Shown: positions 37,876-49,898 of the stretch, piece after piece
Position numbering within the stretch: the stretch's first letter is position 1
Layout of the letters: the number at the start of each line of letters is the position of its first letter
Source: Gymnopilus junonius
Lineage: Eukaryota > Basidiomycota > Agaricomycetes > Agaricales > Galerinaceae
DNA length: 64,000 bases
Assembly (NCBI GenBank): GCA_015501075.1
Contig: JADNYJ010000015.1
Coordinates: 310,001-374,000 of the forward strand
Direction of reading: 5' to 3'
The notes under the pieces: generated by a model
Database searches by the model: none
What the model was told of the DNA's origin: nothing
Seen by the model: only the letters and a program-made list of their open reading frames with translations
Position numbers and translations under genes: made by a program

Positions 37876-40353
37876 TCAGGAGGAGACTCTGGCCTTGGTG
37901 CTCGCGGTGCTGATATCAATGGATAGTAGATCCTGATTCGCAAACGCATCAGCATTACTATGGAAAAACTCAGGCGAATGTTCATACCTTTCCAGCCCTG
38001 ACTTCTTCAGGAGATGGCATTAGGCCGAGTCGCAAAAGTTCTGATGCTTTTGACACCACAGGGTCATTCTGCATGCTGCATGGCTGTTAATCTATCTATT
38101 CGCTTGATAAGAGATTGATTGTATCCTACCTTGAGACCGCAACAATCTTTCCTCCTTTGACATAGTATGCAATGAACTTGCGGAGAAATAAAATTAGCCT
38201 CGCTTTAATTAGAAGGAGTAACAACATTTTCTAACCTTCAATTCTCCCGGGTCACCTTTGACGATGACCTCTTCAAATTTGGCTCCCAAACCACAATAAC
38301 GTAGTTGCTGACCCTCTATAGAAAATATGAGTCAGGTTTATGCATTGGCGGATTGTACAACGTACGAGCACTCCAGAATACAGGAATCTTCACGAACGGC
38401 TGTTCCTTGCCAGCGATATTGCTGCCAGTCGCTCTGCCGTGGTTCCCAGCAACCTGCAGATCCTCTGAATATATATTGATGATGCTTGACATATGGTTCA
38501 CTTACATTCCAATGCTCTATCCTGGTATCTGTGCCATTTACCTGTGGATAAATAGCGATGTCACCTAGCGAGGCGAAGTAAGCCCCCGTAACTTGAAAAT
38601 GGAATCCTGTGTAACATACCAATCGCATAAACATCCTTTGTGTCTGGACCAGTCTTCACCCGCAAATGTTGGTCGACACGGATACCTCCGTCCTTCTCGA
38701 TTTCGATACCGCTGCCCTTCAAGAATTGAGTGGCAGGCGCTACACCGACACCCATAATAACGAAATCGCAAGGAAGAGTTGTTCCATTGACGACAACGCC
38801 TCCTGCGAGGCTCGGGTTATCTTCCCTTGGGACAATCTTATCCACCTTACTGGACAGGTGGAATTTGACTCCCTTTGACTCGTGGAACTGTTGTATTCGA
38901 ATAAAGGATAAGAAACAGGTAAAGGAGGCAGGGGAATGACCAGAATATTACCTTCTGAATTCCGGCGCCAATTTCCTTTCCGAGGACGGCTTCAAACGGG
39001 ACCTCCTCCATTCCAATGACATCAATTGAAGCAAGCTTTCTCGAAGAAATGGCAACGACAAGCTCCATGCTGATAAAGGAGCTACCGATCACAACCACCT
39101 TTTTGCCCTCCTGCGCAGCTGTCAAGGAGTCAAATGAGAGCCTTTCAAAAGGGAAATAATACTCACCAGCATCGACCTTTTTGGAGTCATCCATACCACG
39201 GAATGTATAAACATTCTCAAGTTGTGCACCTTCGACAGGCAAGCGTCTCGGTGTGCCGCCGCTAGCGAGGATCAACTTATCATAAGGGACGGTGTCCTTT
39301 CCACCTTCGAGAACTACAGTCTTCTTCTTAAGGTCCACAGATGTGACTTCCTAAATCGAGGTAAGGAAAGGACTTATTCTTGGGATATGATCAAATGACT
39401 TACGACGCCAAGGCGGATATTAGTGCCGTACTTGATCTTGAGATCAGCTGCAGAGCGCCATTCAATTTTAAGGGGATCAGTAATAAGGGCCTTGCTAAGC
39501 TTGGTTCTATATATAAAACGTCAAGGTAAAGCAGTAGATTATCTAAAGCAGCTGACGATTTTACCTATCGATGGGAGTGTAAGTTTCCTTTGAGAGAATG
39601 GTGATTGGATCTTGGTACCCATGCTATTTTTACAGTTAGCAAAGAGGCACTTGATCAATAAGCCCAGTGCCTTACTTCTCTCAAGCTTTCCACAGCGTGG
39701 AATGCACCGGATCCTCCACCGACAATAACGACACCGTTACCAGTACTGTTATAGCCGGAAGCAAGCAGGGTAGGCTGTCGAGACATATTTGCCTTGAGAG
39801 TGCTTGCCGAGTTGGCCGTAACGTGAATCTTTCCATCTTTCACACGAGTCTGGAAAGTGTGGAGTGCCATAGGCGCAGGAGCATCCTCTGCCAATAAGAC
39901 ACTTGAATAATTTGCATCTTTGGGGCATTGCGCTCGAACGTACCGATATCACCAGTGCAGACATTGAAACAAGCTGCCGTATTGACAGACAGCTCAGCTT
40001 CTACCAAGAGAAATGTTATATTGGCGTACCTCCATGCCAAGGACTGTTAACAGTCTCCAATTATCGACGTACGCGGTAAATGACCAACTGAAATGCTCAC
40101 CAGACAACGCGACCATCAGAGGCTAAGACACCTTTCGCAAGAGGGGCACCATAATGGGTGCAGAATGCGCTGGTTGCGTGAATCTTGTCGCCGAGACGAG
40201 AGAGAAGAACCTTTCCTTCTTCGTAGGACACTTCTTTCCTGTACCACGACATGTCAGTCAGAGATAATTTAGACGATGATGGAGAAGACATCCATACATT
40301 TGTCCATCTTTCAATTCGGATTCATCGAGGACGGCTAAAGTCTTGACGGACAT
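37876..40353 (-). CDS. Rieske and FAD/NAD(P) oxidoreductase, AIFM3-like
   Basis: Two-domain redox protein. The N-terminal Rieske domain has CTHYGAPLAKG and, rebuilt across two introns, CPWHGACFN, so all four Fe-S ligands are present. The pyridine nucleotide-disulfide domain has the FAD fingerprint VVIVGGGSGAFHAVESLR, YTPIDRTKLSKAL, the NAD fingerprint VVVIGSSFISMEL, DFVIMGVGVAP and KDVYAIGDIAIYPQ, followed by an AIFM3-type C-terminal domain ending KARVSS with TGA at 37876-37878. The start at 40351-40353 gives a cytosolic form (MSVKTLAVLDESELKDGQM). An in-frame ATG at 40450-40452 would add about 33 residues rich in Arg, Ser and Leu that look like a mitochondrial presequence. The electron donor and acceptor are unknown. 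Confidence 0.88.
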
Positions 40354-40591
40354 GGTGGTGTTGGAACGAGGATGGAAAAGAGAGAGAGTTTGGGAAACTG
40401 GTCTACGAGATACCGAGAAAAGAGATGTGAGAGAGCGCAGTTGCAATGGCATGAACGGGTGAGCCTGGACGGTTCCATTTAAAGAGCCAATCAAAGTGGG
40501 GAAATTAGTTACTCGATCACGACATCATCCAGCCATCGATGAACGTGAGTATACGTGCTCGGCCCGGCCCGTTGAACCCAACCGTCATGTC

Positions 40592-41184
40592 ATAATGTCT
40601 CCTTCCCAGCTTTTCATTTCAATAGCGAGAATGCATCGTCAGTTCTCTGTTACATGCTTATATGCGCAGTTTCTGAGCGCATATGCGTAGATATCTCAAA
40701 CCCTTCCAAATTCCGAAGGTTGAGACGCTTTGCAGAGCACTCCAACGTGTCGGGTTTCGTCAAGGTGAGTCTCCACTGTCCAGACGAAGATTTCATACTT
40801 CCGTCCCGACTTCAATCGGTTTAGAAAGGGAAACCAGGCGTCTTACTTTTTGAAGGATATGAAACTTCCGTCAAGGAATTCCTCGAACATGCTCGAGGTG
40901 ATTTTCCATTCATTTCTGTGTAAGTTGTCCGCGTTGATTGCTCTTGAACAGGTTTGCGCTATCTGGATTTTCATCACGTAGACACCAAACCTTTTCTTCG
41001 CTGCCGAAAGCGCTTATCAGAAGGCAAGAATGGCTTGCAGGAGGTGAATGATATGAATGAGTTGATCATTCGAGTCGACAGCATTGGAGAGAAAGAGTGG
41101 TTCAGGTCGCATATGGGCATGAGCAAAGGTCATTACAAAATTTTATTTTTGCGTTCCAGTTTTCTTACTATTGACAATATATAG
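40592..41184 (+). pseudogene. RWDD2-like protein, C-terminal (DUF1115) part only
   Basis: Exons give PFQIPKVETLCRALQRVGF, then KGKPGVLLFEGYETSVKEFL and GLRYLDFHHVDTKPFLRC. The last exon gives DMNELIIRVDSIGEKEWF with HMGMSKG. This matches the DUF1115 domain found after the RWD domain in RWDD2 proteins and at the Prp3 C terminus. No RWD domain is visible upstream: only about 140-240 bases separate this gene from the divergent AIFM3-like gene. The exon beginning ATG at 40592 does not join the DUF1115 part in phase. I therefore treat it as a 5'-truncated or broken gene. A small intact gene with a misread first exon is possible. Confidence 0.5.
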
Positions 41185-41273
41185 GATCTACGGCATAGCC
41201 ATTTCTCGGAGAAATTTTTTATCTGCATCCACCAGGTCGAACTTCAATTTCTTTCTGAGCTCCTCTTCCAAAC

Positions 41274-42914
41274 TCAGAAATGTATTAACATGCCTGCATA
41301 TGACGGGCGGTTCAAGTCAGGCTTCACTCCAAATAAATCTAAAAGAAAGCAGACGAAATGAAGAGGGTAATTTCGGGCGCCGAGAGGAGCAACTCCTGGA
41401 GACAGGTCAGCAAAGCGCTGTGCACGCTCAATGTCCAGAGGATGGACAGCTACAGTTGTCGTGAGCAACCATGTCGAATGATAACTAAAGTGCAGGAGAA
41501 ACGAGCGAGACTCTTTCGTGCGCAAGCTCGTCAGCAACGACCTATGATTTTCCAGAGCTCAAGGAAGAACCCAGGAATTCTGCCAGTTCCAACGAGATCT
41601 GTGTGTTCGTGAGCGCCGAGAAGGACAGTATGGACTGGCATTTTCTTCTCCAGAAGCGGAGTGAACTCGCAGGAAGAATCCATAAGTGCCTTATAGTCAG
41701 CGTCATCATATGGCTTGACATATACACCGATGACGGCTATCCATTGCTTCTTTTCGGGCTGTGCCTTGAATTTGCCAAGAAAATAGAGGGCGATGCCCTT
41801 ACTAAGGCATTCCATCATTTTAGGATTCTTTCGGACGAGTTGAATGGCTCGCAAGACGTTCTCGTCCTGTTCAGATTTGGCGTGACAATTTTGTTTATGG
41901 CCTGGCCTAGCATGTGAATGACAAGTGTTTTGACACCTCTAAGCCAAAGTAAAAGGGGCTAGGGCTCCCTTACACTGCTGGCAACAGGTTATTTAAGTTG
42001 ACCAAAAATGATTAAGAAAATAAATTAAACATGTTTATGTTCTTGGTCCACTTTTCCGTCACATAAAATCTATTTTTAACTCAACAATTGCTCATACAGA
42101 AATTCTTTTGTCGAACACTTCATTTTTAGCATATTTATATGCCTATTAAATGCAATACTTGTGCTAAAATTTTTTGATCAAAAATGGTGACAGAAAGGTA
42201 GAGCTTATTTTTTTATTGTTCTCATTGTCAATTGTAGTATTTAAGACAAGTTTTGGTCCCTTTAAAATAAATTAAAAATATTTTCAATTCAGTTTGGGTG
42301 TGAAACATTGTTCTTTTTGTTTATCCAACAACAAAAATTCTTGCTAAATTTATCATTTACGAGACAACAAAAGAAAATGTGAATGTGAAATTTAACAAAA
42401 GCTTTTGTCTATACAAAAACATGACATAAACTTTAGATTCTGTGTGGCTAAGAACTTTATAATACAGGTAGGATCTGTATTATATTTTTTCAGAATTAAA
42501 ATATATCATTTTTAATAGATTCAAGATCTCAAAAAATGGGTGAAAACATGTAAACATGTTTAATTTATTTTTTTAATCATTTTTAGTCTACTTAAATAAC
42601 CTGTTGCCAGCAGTGTTACCAGTCTTTGACTTGACACTGCAGATTTGGTAAGTTCCCTTCAGCGAAAGAAGATAAAACATACCTCACGCGAGCAGTGGTG
42701 TCTGGCCTTACACTGGTTCCACCAGTTCATTTATAGTTATGTATTCAGCTTTGATAGCCTTCAAGGGACGATACTTACTCGAGCACATTCTGCGAATGCT
42801 TATGCCTTCACTGATTGTTCGCAGGCAATAACTGCAACCGGGTTTTACGTTTCGGTTAAGCTCGTTCTCCATTATACTTTTCAGTTCTTCTGGTGTTGGT
42901 TGACTGGGCGACAT
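41274..42914 (-). CDS. MYND-type zinc finger protein carrying a TIR element in an intron
   Basis: The start at 42912-42914 (MSPSQPTPEELKSIMENEL) leads to a zinc finger spread over small exons: CSYCLRTISEGISIRRMCSS, CKARHHCSRE (about 42690-42719), CQVKDW (about 42625-42642) and PGHKQNCH after the interrupted intron. The Cys/His order is that of a MYND domain, usually a protein-interaction module. Downstream is an unrecognised domain (VLRAIQLVRKNPKMMECLSK, KKQWIAVIGVYVKPYDD, KKMPVHTVLLGAHEHTDLV) and a last exon ending SYAGMLIHF near 41274. Two joins are not in phase as I read them: exon 1 to CKARHH, and the last one. The gene may therefore be damaged, or I may have misplaced junctions. The 643-base element at 41973-42615 lies in the intron after CQVKDW. 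Confidence 0.55.
41973..42615. mobile_element. Harbinger-like MITE with 65-base TIRs and TTA duplication
   Basis: Terminal inverted repeats 41973-42037 (starting CACTGCTGGCAACAGGTTAT) and 42551-42615 agree at 62 of 65 positions when one is reverse-complemented. TTA lies directly outside both ends (41970-41972 and 42616-42618), the 3-base TWA target duplication typical of PIF/Harbinger. The 643-base element is strikingly AT-rich compared with its surroundings and has no open frame of note, so it is non-autonomous. Removing it with one TTA copy restores, on the minus strand, GACTG followed by GTAAGGGAG, a good splice donor. The element therefore sits four bases into an intron of the MYND gene. 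Confidence 0.85.
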
Positions 42915-43490
42915 AGTTGATCAAGTTGTGGTCGAAAGAGATCTTTCAAATTTCATCTTTAGTCCTTGCGCCACTCAATTCGTGATCCTGTCCGGGCCGG
43001 CTTTTGCATGGCGTTTGCCATGACCATGACGGGCTCACTTTCATATTCTCAAAATGCTGCAGTCACCATCCCTGCAAGCAACCACGTCCTACTATTTGCA
43101 TTCCTATCAAAATACAAGATACAGGCACTATTAAAAACATGTAACCATTCTTCCGCTCTACATTGTCCAACTTCATACCCGTCCAGGAGTTCCTCCTCTG
43201 AATTCTTCTTAAAATGCGTATGGCATTGCCGACGATTCAACTGCAGTGTAATGTGACACGAAATTTCAGGTGGCATTGGTTTGGCCCGATTTCTGTGTTG
43301 GAGGGCTTGATATTCTTTGCTTTTCTCGTAGTTATCAACAGTACGTTGATTTTTTGATATCCCTGGGCTACGACCTGGACCTAACTTACATTTATAGTTT
43401 CGTTGAATGGATACGAAACTATAGCGACCTTTCAACACAATTTTAATACCACAGATTTGCATCAGTTCTATCGATTCATGCCGTTCCGTC
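42915..43490. other. region upstream of the MYND gene
   Basis: No supported gene. Frames of about 70-150 codons exist on both strands but overlap each other and show no recognisable domain. The first part should be the MYND gene promoter. Confidence 0.35.
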
Positions 43491-43494
43491 GGCC

Positions 43495-44660
43495 CAAACA
43501 TTGGACCCTATGCGACCCTACGTCTTCCGAGTCGGCGACACTCTCCCAACCAACTACAGCTATTTTCAAGGGTCCTTACATACTATAACGATAGCCAACG
43601 GTAGCCAACGCAGGCAGCTCCGCTGTCTCCTATACTAGGACACCCCAGAGCTCCTGCGATGCATCAGCCATATATCTGAATGGTGATCTTCACTCATGGA
43701 CAATCGACTACACAGTGGTCGTTGCATGCCAAGAGGGCAAAGAATTTGGAATCACGACGAAAATATCTTTCTCAATTAGTTTGCTTCCTGGTCGTTATTT
43801 CCCACTACCAGGTCTCACGCGATATGTCAACGATCTTGGCGATGGGGCTTTGCATATAGATAACATGTGCGTAAAGTGGTTTATAAACAGATGTGAAGAT
43901 ACAATACTGGGTAATGAAAACTTTTCGGCTCCAACATTGATTTCGCTTCGGGCAAACTTCATTTATTGTCCTCTCTCCCTAGGATTAGCGGATGATTGTG
44001 CTATCAATGCACCCAGACTTGCTGTAACGAGTGCCGCCGTGGATATGGTAATGCAAGTGTGGTGACTTACGACTCCAGTGCCGACGTGTCGGACACAAAT
44101 CCATTGGTCTTGATACCAAGGATCCCGTTCCAGTCATAGCATCCTCGAGTCTATGTATTCAGCCATTCGAATTGGTTTAGGAAACCCCAGTGTTAACAAC
44201 TTCATTCTCAATCGAATGTTTCTAAATAAGACAATTTATTCTACGTTTCCTGCGACAAAGTATAATTCCGATGCGGCATCTCGAAATTCAACTATGTATG
44301 CCATATACAATCATCCAGATGCACTGACCACGGTTACTGGACTTTCTCAGATCCAACTTGTCTATGCTTGTCGATTTCAGCAGCGTAAATATATAGGGCC
44401 GCTGATTGTCTCTGTAATGGTCGCAACTGTGAGCATGTTCTCTAGTGGATGGGCACTTTACATCTTGATTGCCACAGAGCTTGCTAAGCGAGAAGCTACT
44501 TCGGGTATGTCTTTTTTTTTTCCTTTTTCTAAACGCAGTATGTATATTCATATCCGCGCAGCCAATAAATGCGATGGACATTGCTTCAGACATAAGTAGG
44601 AAGGTCGCGGAAACAAGTTGGTTCGACGCTTACGATGCATATGGTATACACTAAACGAAC
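43495..44660 (+). pseudogene. fungal membrane-protein gene, probably frame-broken
   Basis: Plus-strand pieces in different frames read like one protein. RPYVFRVGDTLPTNYSYFQG lies at ~43511. CDASAIYLNGDLHSWTIDYT, YVNDLGDGALHIDNMCVKWF and ADDCAINAPRLAVTSAAV lie within 43655-44060. IRIGLGNPSVNNFILNR is near 44165, followed by QLVYACRFQQRKYIGPLIVS and a final hydrophobic segment, VMVATVSMFSSGWALYILIA. This pattern (extracellular Cys-containing domain then one C-terminal helix) fits an uncharacterised agaricomycete membrane-protein family, as far as I recall it. Frame changes near 43600 and 44065-44150 have no clean introns, so a pseudogene is more likely than an intact gene. Confidence 0.45.
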
Positions 44661-44825
44661 TATTCACTGCCAGATCGGCTAAAGAAACACATCTACGAGC
44701 CTGTTCTATGATAAAACCATACTTCATTATCAGATATCATTATGCGATGCTACGAATTACAAATAAGGGAAAATATAATACAAAGCGTTGCAGTTATTAA
44801 CTTCAAGTTTCCAATCCGCAACAAT

Positions 44826-47800
44826 TTATGCTTCCTTCTCGATTCCAATTTCTCGATCATGGTGTGTGACGAGGCCCTTAGCCTTTTCACCCAGTTCCTC
44901 TACACGATTTTCTGCACTTCGAATAATCCAAGCCATATTGCGCGCAGCTTTCCATTGCATAAGTCCGCGGTGTCGTCTATGGAGTTCCCCGGTCCTCTTC
45001 CTGAAGTTCTTGATCGTGCCTACGACCCCGGACGGACCCTCATCTTTGTCTGAACCCTCTTGGTTAACCCCATGTTCTTTATCACTATCACTCGAAGAGG
45101 AAGAAGAGTCACCACCAGCATAACCCTCGTCATTGAGGAGCTCCTCGCTGGCATCTTGTTCGCCTTCTGCACAGTCAAGAGCTTCCATGACACCTGCCAT
45201 ATTCTTATCGTGATCTGCCATGTCGTGGTGGTAGCCACTTAGTCCAGGCCACAAGCGTACTTTCAACTCCAATGTGCCGACGCGTTCGCCGATATCCACT
45301 GAAGCATTAACCTGCGCCTGTGAAAGAACCGAGCCCTCATTTCGGCGTACAGGTAAGGATAACGTGATCTCCTCGCCGTCAGGGATGTCCTTCAGCCAAA
45401 GAGTACTGAAAGCGGGAGTCAAGTCTGGGCCGACGACACGCCTGCGTAAGAGAATGAGCAAACATGTCGCGTATCGTTTCTTGATGGGTAGTCTCATCAG
45501 TTTCTGGTGCTTCGGAACCCAAACACGTTTGTGAGGGGCTTTTTCATCTTGGCCGTCTGGTATCATTTTGCCTTTCCCGTATGGGACCTTAAAGACGAGT
45601 CTGCAATGGTCATACTCTGAGGGAAGATCCGACGACGGTGTGACATAGGATGAAATTTCGAGCGTCCCAACGTCCCAACCGCGCAGACGTTTCGGGAGTT
45701 TGAGCTGAACACTCCTGAACGTCAGGGAGAGGCGCATGCGGCCATAACCAATTCCACCGACGAGAGGAAGAGATTCAGTAAAATGTGAACGGAATTTCAA
45801 GATTTGGGGTAATGGGAGAATGAGAACACCTATGACCGGGTCGGATTCGTGGATCCTACTGTCCCTAACTGCAATCATAACATCAGTGGTGGTCCAGTCC
45901 CGTATAAATTTTTCGGTGCCCGCGTTATACTATGTTATGCAGTCAACATCAGCCAGGAATTGAAAACGAACTGGACGTCACTTACGAAAGGGTTATTGCT
46001 CTTCATCTTCGTCCTAGTCTTATACACCCGTTGATGATTGATGATAATTGTACAATAGGCACTAGGCAGATCGTCCTCTTCCGCCTCATCCCCCGCGTCG
46101 TCTTTCACACCGCTCTGGCGTATCTTCTGAATTTCCAAACCAGTGACCTGCTCAATCTGGATGGACAGGATCCCACTGGGCCATTCAGCTATGGGGCTTG
46201 TCCCTGCGACGATCTCTTCAGTTCTTTCCCTCGTGTCTTCTTTCTTCTGTCTTTCTACTTGGTCCGCCTCTGCCTCTTCGGTGCGTTCTCGAGCTTTGGC
46301 CTCTCGGAGTTTGTCTTCTGCCTCCTTGGAGATCTTAGTGCGGATTTCTTCCGCATTCTGGCTTTTGTTGGCTAGGTGCTGCTCGAAGGTGGTCTTCGCA
46401 AAGAAGCCATATTCGTATTGTAGGGTCCCCGGCCAATCTTTGCCCTTTTCGTCTACTAGGCTAGCGGTTCGAACAGACATACAATTTCGCGACTCTTTGC
46501 TGGTCATGATCTCTTGGAGGTCCACTTCGACGTTGCCGAGGAGGTCGTCTGCTGTGATTCGATCTAGGGAACGGAGAGAATATTCAATTCATTTCGTTTT
46601 AGCGTTCTCCGAATAAACTTCAGCTCACCAGCATCCCAGAGTTGCAGCCGAAGCCTTTCTTGTGCATTGACTTCTGTAGGGCCTACAAGCAGTGCTCCAG
46701 TCTCTTCCCAAATCGGCTCTCCAACAGGAATTATCCTAAACATAAAAACATTCAGTCTGTCCCCCAAAAAAGCAGATCCGTGATGGTTTATCTACCTTGT
46801 AGACCAAAGAGGTTTACTCCACTTCCCCCACCCAACTGTTACATATGCATCACCCTTTCTCGGATCCTTCGCCTTCGCCTTGATTATATCAGGCCCGTCT
46901 CCATTTCTAAACCCTTCGGCCTTCCGTAGAGTAATGATGATCACACCAAACGAGTCTGTATCCATCTTCTCGCGACCCATTAACATTGTCTTCAAATCCA
47001 ACGTCAAGCTTCTAGGCGCGACGTACTCCTGCATGGCTGCGTCGATACTCCTTTGGATCCACCCTGATAAGCCAGGGACGTCCATCACGTTAAGGAAGCC
47101 TTTAGCCAACGGTGTACATTTCAAGTCGACCTTCGGCAGCCCAAGAAAGGTGAGCACCATAGTGGATAAAAAGGGCGGGTTAGGCGTCAACTGGAACCGC
47201 ACTCGGAGAGTAGCCAGAAACCCCGTCACGTCGACCCATACAGGAAACTTCATGCTCCCCGCGACCCAAAACTCCATCAATAAATGGATATTTGTCGAGC
47301 GGTCCTTGAACCTTCCCCTCGCGATCTCCTTGGCGCGATACGCCAGCGCCACCTCGACATGCGCAAAATCTCCCTCCTCTTTCATATCTTGCGTCGCGGC
47401 TCCCGAGTCGAGCCACCGCACGCCGAGCAAGCGCGTCGCTTCTGCACCTTGTCCGATGTCGGCGACGCGGACGCCGTGCACGAGTTTCGGGAGGGTGGAT
47501 TGCATGGTGTCCTCGAGCATGTCGGCGAGTGGGGTGAAGAGCGCTGGGTTAACGATTGGCCAGAGGGAATTGAGGAGGGCGTTTAGCCAAGCTGCAGATT
47601 CGACTTGCTCTGGGTGGTCTTGGTGGTCGGTACCTCGAGCGGAGGGTTGTTTGTGCTCTGATGACGCATTATGCTGCTTTAAGTTTAGATACACTTTGAG
47701 TATTTATGACAGACGGTGATTTGGAGAGAGGGACTTACATGATCGTCGTGACTTTGATCTTCGTTCGAGGGGAGAATACCAGCTCGTCCATGGACATCGA

Positions 47801-48245
47801 GTACGATAGCAGCAACTCCTGCACCTATCCCCAGCAAAATGCAAAAGAACGGCGCCAAAAAGACCCCCGTCCAACCCCCAAAGAGCCTTGAAAAGAAAAA
47901 CATTCCCAAGGCACCTAAACTTGCCGCACCCGCAACCACAAAGCTCATCCTACCTCGCGCCTTGCGCAGTTCCCCTAAAGGATTAGCCCACCACTCGCCG
48001 TACTCCGTCTGCTTCAGGATATTGTCCATGCTGCGCCGCCCCTCGGCGTCTTTCGTGTCTTGCTCGCCCGCATTGTGTTTACGCTTTTGCTGTGAGGTCG
48101 AAGCGAGTGGTTGGGGAGTAACCTGTGAGAGTTCGGTAGAGGAGACGTTGTGGATTGTAAGTGAGGAATGGGTGATGGGGTCCGTGATGACCCGCTCGTT
48201 GTCCTTCCCGCCTTCACTGAGGCCTGGTTCGTTGGGCTCCGACAT
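44826..48245 (-). CDS. Mug190-like protein with SMP and C2 domains
   Basis: Predicted ER-anchored lipid-transfer protein at membrane contact sites (SMP family). The start is at 48243-48245. An acidic/Ser-rich N terminus precedes a hydrophobic hairpin (SFVVAGAASLGALGMFFFS and GVFLAPFFCILLGIGAGVAA). The SMP domain runs from SAAWLNALLNSLWPIVNPAL to a segment containing WIQRSIDAAMQEYVAPRSLT. C2 domains follow (VIIITLRKAEGFRNGDGPDI, RLRLQLWDAGELKF, ADDLLGNVEVDL; then ILSIQIEQVTGLEI, YCTIIINHQRVYKTRTKMKS and RDSRIHESDPVIGVLILPL). Between them is a charged helical stretch near 46200-46400. The C terminus is acidic then basic, ending HHDREIGIEKEA with TAA at 44826-44828. S. pombe Mug190 is the named relative. 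Role by homology only. Confidence 0.87.
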
Positions 48246-48641
48246 GGGTTTGTCGAGTAGATGATCAAACAGAGGACATTAGACTGGTATATGGAAAAGT
48301 TAATAGGTAGAAATCGGACTAGTTTATAACTTACTTTAGATCAGACATGCGAGTGGGTTTTGACGTCAGTTCTAGATCCCCAACTCCAGGGTTTTAACAT
48401 TTATCCCCACCCCACCGTCGAGGAATGTCATACTAAGTCTCCACAATTGCTACGAAATGGAGATTTGACCCGCTCGTTAACATGGAGTGGCTCGTAGAAG
48501 GAATAGAATCGGAGTAAGTAGAAGAAAGTTGGACATCGACATGGCTAAAAATAGATCCTCATTAGATGCTCGCGAAAACATTCTCTTAGCAGTGAAATAC
48601 AACATGGAATAGTATGTATAAATCCATCCAATAAACATAAT
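48246..48641. other. promoter region of the Mug190-like gene and 3' end of DUF1295 gene
   Basis: About 400 bases with no supported coding sequence. Confidence 0.4.
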
Positions 48642-49898
48642 TTAATCCTCTTTTTGGTGAGCAGCGCCCCAAACCAACCTCTTGATAGTCCTCTTTTCGG
48701 GCCTCGCAATGACATGAATAGCCACAGTTTTTACGATCGTCTCCACAGGTGTGAACATGCCGACTCTCCTCTGATAGGCAGTATACGCCTCCGTGTATTT
48801 TGAGCTTGAAATAGCCTCGGTGAAGACAGTAGAGGAGTAGATGAGGAGGGAGAGCGCGATAGGTGGGGCTAGATATACAAGAGCAGGAGCTAGGGCAGCA
48901 GGTTCTTGGCGAATAGCAGCAAGGGAAGGGAGGTGGGGAGGAGAAGGCGCCAGGAGGGGAATGAGGGTGATTACCCACTGCGAACGAGTCAGTATAGAAA
49001 TAATAAGGAAAAAAATTAACTTGCCCAAAATGCCTGCTCGCATGCAGCATTAGGATGTCTTGAATATCTCCACAATCCACGAGTGACAAATCCCCTCTTG
49101 GCATCATTGGGTGTCCACTCCAACCTCGCAAAAGTCCAATGCTCCGCCGGGTCATACGACTTGGTAACTTCCGTAAGCTTTTCTTTCGCCAAATGCGCGT
49201 GCTTGTAGGCATGAAATGCCCATTGCTGGTTGTCAGCTGTGAATTCAAACACGAGGATCGTGAGAGCGACCGCAGCAAGAACGTAATCTGAGGTTGCTAG
49301 GGGTGTGTGGGGTTGGAGAACTGAGGCGACGTATGCGGGTAGGCCGAGAAGGAGGAGAAGGACGTTTTGAGTGAGGGCGATGAACGTGAGGTTGGTGATT
49401 TGGAACAGGATGGGGTGGATTTGTTGGCGAAGGACGTGCCAACGGTAATCTTCATCCTTGCTGGATAACTTGTTAGAAGAAACGAAATCACTAAGTGCGA
49501 ATGTGCGTACAGACTGAAGAGACCACGTCGGTAAGTGTTGTAGCTCAATCTGTGTCGAGAGCGCTTTGGGTATTGCTCGAAAAGGAGTAGTGTAATGCTG
49601 ACCTGCACATCCATATAAAAATGACACCAAACATCAAGAGAGCCCTTGGACTGAAATCCTTGACAATGGAGTATCCCAGGTCCTTCGGTGCATACGGCAC
49701 CAATGGGTAGGACTGCTCGTTTGGCAAGAGAGGCAGGAAAGCGTAGTAGGCGGTGTATATGGTCGGCAGGAATGTCCAGAGACGGTCAACCTGGGAGACA
49801 TTGGCAGTAATAATGGAAAGGACCCATGCAGCAATTGAAGTGAAGACACAGAACTGGGCAGGCCAGTCAAGGAACGGTGGAAGATTGAACAAGGACAT
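48642..49898 (-). CDS. DUF1295 membrane protein (steroid 5-alpha reductase superfamily)
   Basis: Multi-pass membrane protein starting [20 protein letters not shown] at 49896-49898. Hydrophobic segments include [56 protein letters not shown] and [20 protein letters not shown]. The DUF1295 signature is clear: [10 protein letters not shown], then [24 protein letters not shown] and a last helix pair before [16 protein letters not shown]. The stop is TAA at 48642-48644. The superfamily includes NADPH-dependent steroid and isoprenylcysteine enzymes, and the HPN motif supports cofactor binding, but the substrate is unknown. It diverges from SDE2 with about 106 bases between start codons. Confidence 0.87.

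Noticed and set aside
43049..43501. 150-codon minus-strand frame
   Set aside because: No recognisable domain, and it overlaps the 5' fragment of the plus-strand membrane-protein remnant. Codon pattern not convincing.
46880..47719. 279-codon open frame on the plus strand
   Set aside because: Antisense to the SMP-domain exon of the Mug190-like gene, whose minus-strand protein shows clear domain motifs; the plus frame shows none.
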